From positions 35,279,795 to 35,343,794 of the forward strand of contig NW_019211456.1 in NCBI RefSeq assembly GCF_002443255.2: a stretch of DNA of 64,000 bases, written 5' to 3'. The first letter of the stretch is position 1. The number at the start of each line of letters is the position of its first letter. Made by a program: the position numbers and the translations under genes. The DNA is from Varroa destructor (Eukaryota; Arthropoda; Arachnida; Mesostigmata; Varroidae). The notes beneath the pieces were generated by a model, which saw only the letters and a list, made by a program, of their open reading frames with translations, ran no database searches and was not told where the DNA came from. Positions 63,700 to 64,000 of the stretch are shown one piece after another.

Positions 63700-64000
63700 T
63701 TTAGTACAGCAAAGCTTGTTGGGAAAGACTAGAAGGCTGGATGAAACACTGCGTTTTGTAGTTCTTCTCCACACAAGACAGCAGAATGGCAAGCGGCAAG
63801 GATGACTTACGACAAATTATAGAGTTCGAAAGTTGCTAACCGATACGACATGAAGGACTAATCCAATAAAAATCTCCCGTACTAGATCTCAACAAATTGA
63901 ACTTAATATAATTTCGGCAGTTCAAATTACGTCTATTTAAGGATATATTAAAATAAAACAATTTTATCAGAGATTTGAAAGTTGCATTGTCCAGAAACAT
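63700..64000. other. Non-coding, nothing recognised
   Basis: AT-rich sequence to the window edge. Confidence 0.5.

Noticed and set aside
1..64000. CRISPR arrays, bacterial operons, rRNA, spliceosomal RNA genes and telomeric arrays
   Set aside because: No regularly spaced repeats with unique spacers, no ribosome-binding-site-led gene runs, and none of the conserved blocks of 5S, 18S/28S, U1, U2 or U6 RNA or telomeric repeats was seen on either strand.

Overview
The window looks like nuclear DNA of a eukaryote, most probably an invertebrate animal. It is AT-rich (about 60% by eye). It has many di-, tri- and tetranucleotide microsatellites, long A and T runs, decayed tRNA-like sequences of the SINE type, and possible GT..AG splice sites. 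It has no operon-like gene packing and no bacterial signals. I cannot name the taxon.

No gene can be called with confidence. The longest open frame on either strand is 143 codons, and several others fall between 110 and 135. My rough estimate, from a stop-codon frequency of about 6% in DNA of this composition, is that 64 kb read in six frames gives frames of this length by chance. I therefore treat the window as intergenic or intronic sequence holding a few candidate exons and old gene or transposon relics. The coding entries are candidates, not established genes.

Layout. 1-5.8 kb: nothing beyond a GA microsatellite. 5.8-6.5 kb: a GC-richer block ending in a candidate first exon. 7.3-8.5 kb: two short frames vaguely like reverse transcriptase and RNase H. 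11.0-11.3 kb: a compact candidate two-exon locus whose strand is ambiguous. 12.66 kb: a TATA plus initiator arrangement. 19.6-24.2 kb: the most structured part, two strongly diverged same-strand copies of one segment about 2.78 kb apart, with a shorter possible third copy near 26.4 kb. The second copy ends in a protein fragment resembling the ligand-binding lobe of ionotropic glutamate or ionotropic receptors. 30-36 kb: microsatellites, a G-quadruplex motif and a perfect 20-bp hairpin. 35.1 kb: a candidate exon on the minus strand. 37.5-41.3 kb: three or four tRNA-like (A-box/B-box) sequences, all on the minus strand. 43.5-44.1 kb: a pyrimidine-rich block ending in (AT)15. 44-64 kb: mostly featureless, with candidate exons near 58.3 and 63.5 kb.

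I found no convincing new biological system. The best leads are the diverged duplication with its receptor-like fragment, and the same-strand cluster of tRNA-like elements. Every alignment here was made by eye.
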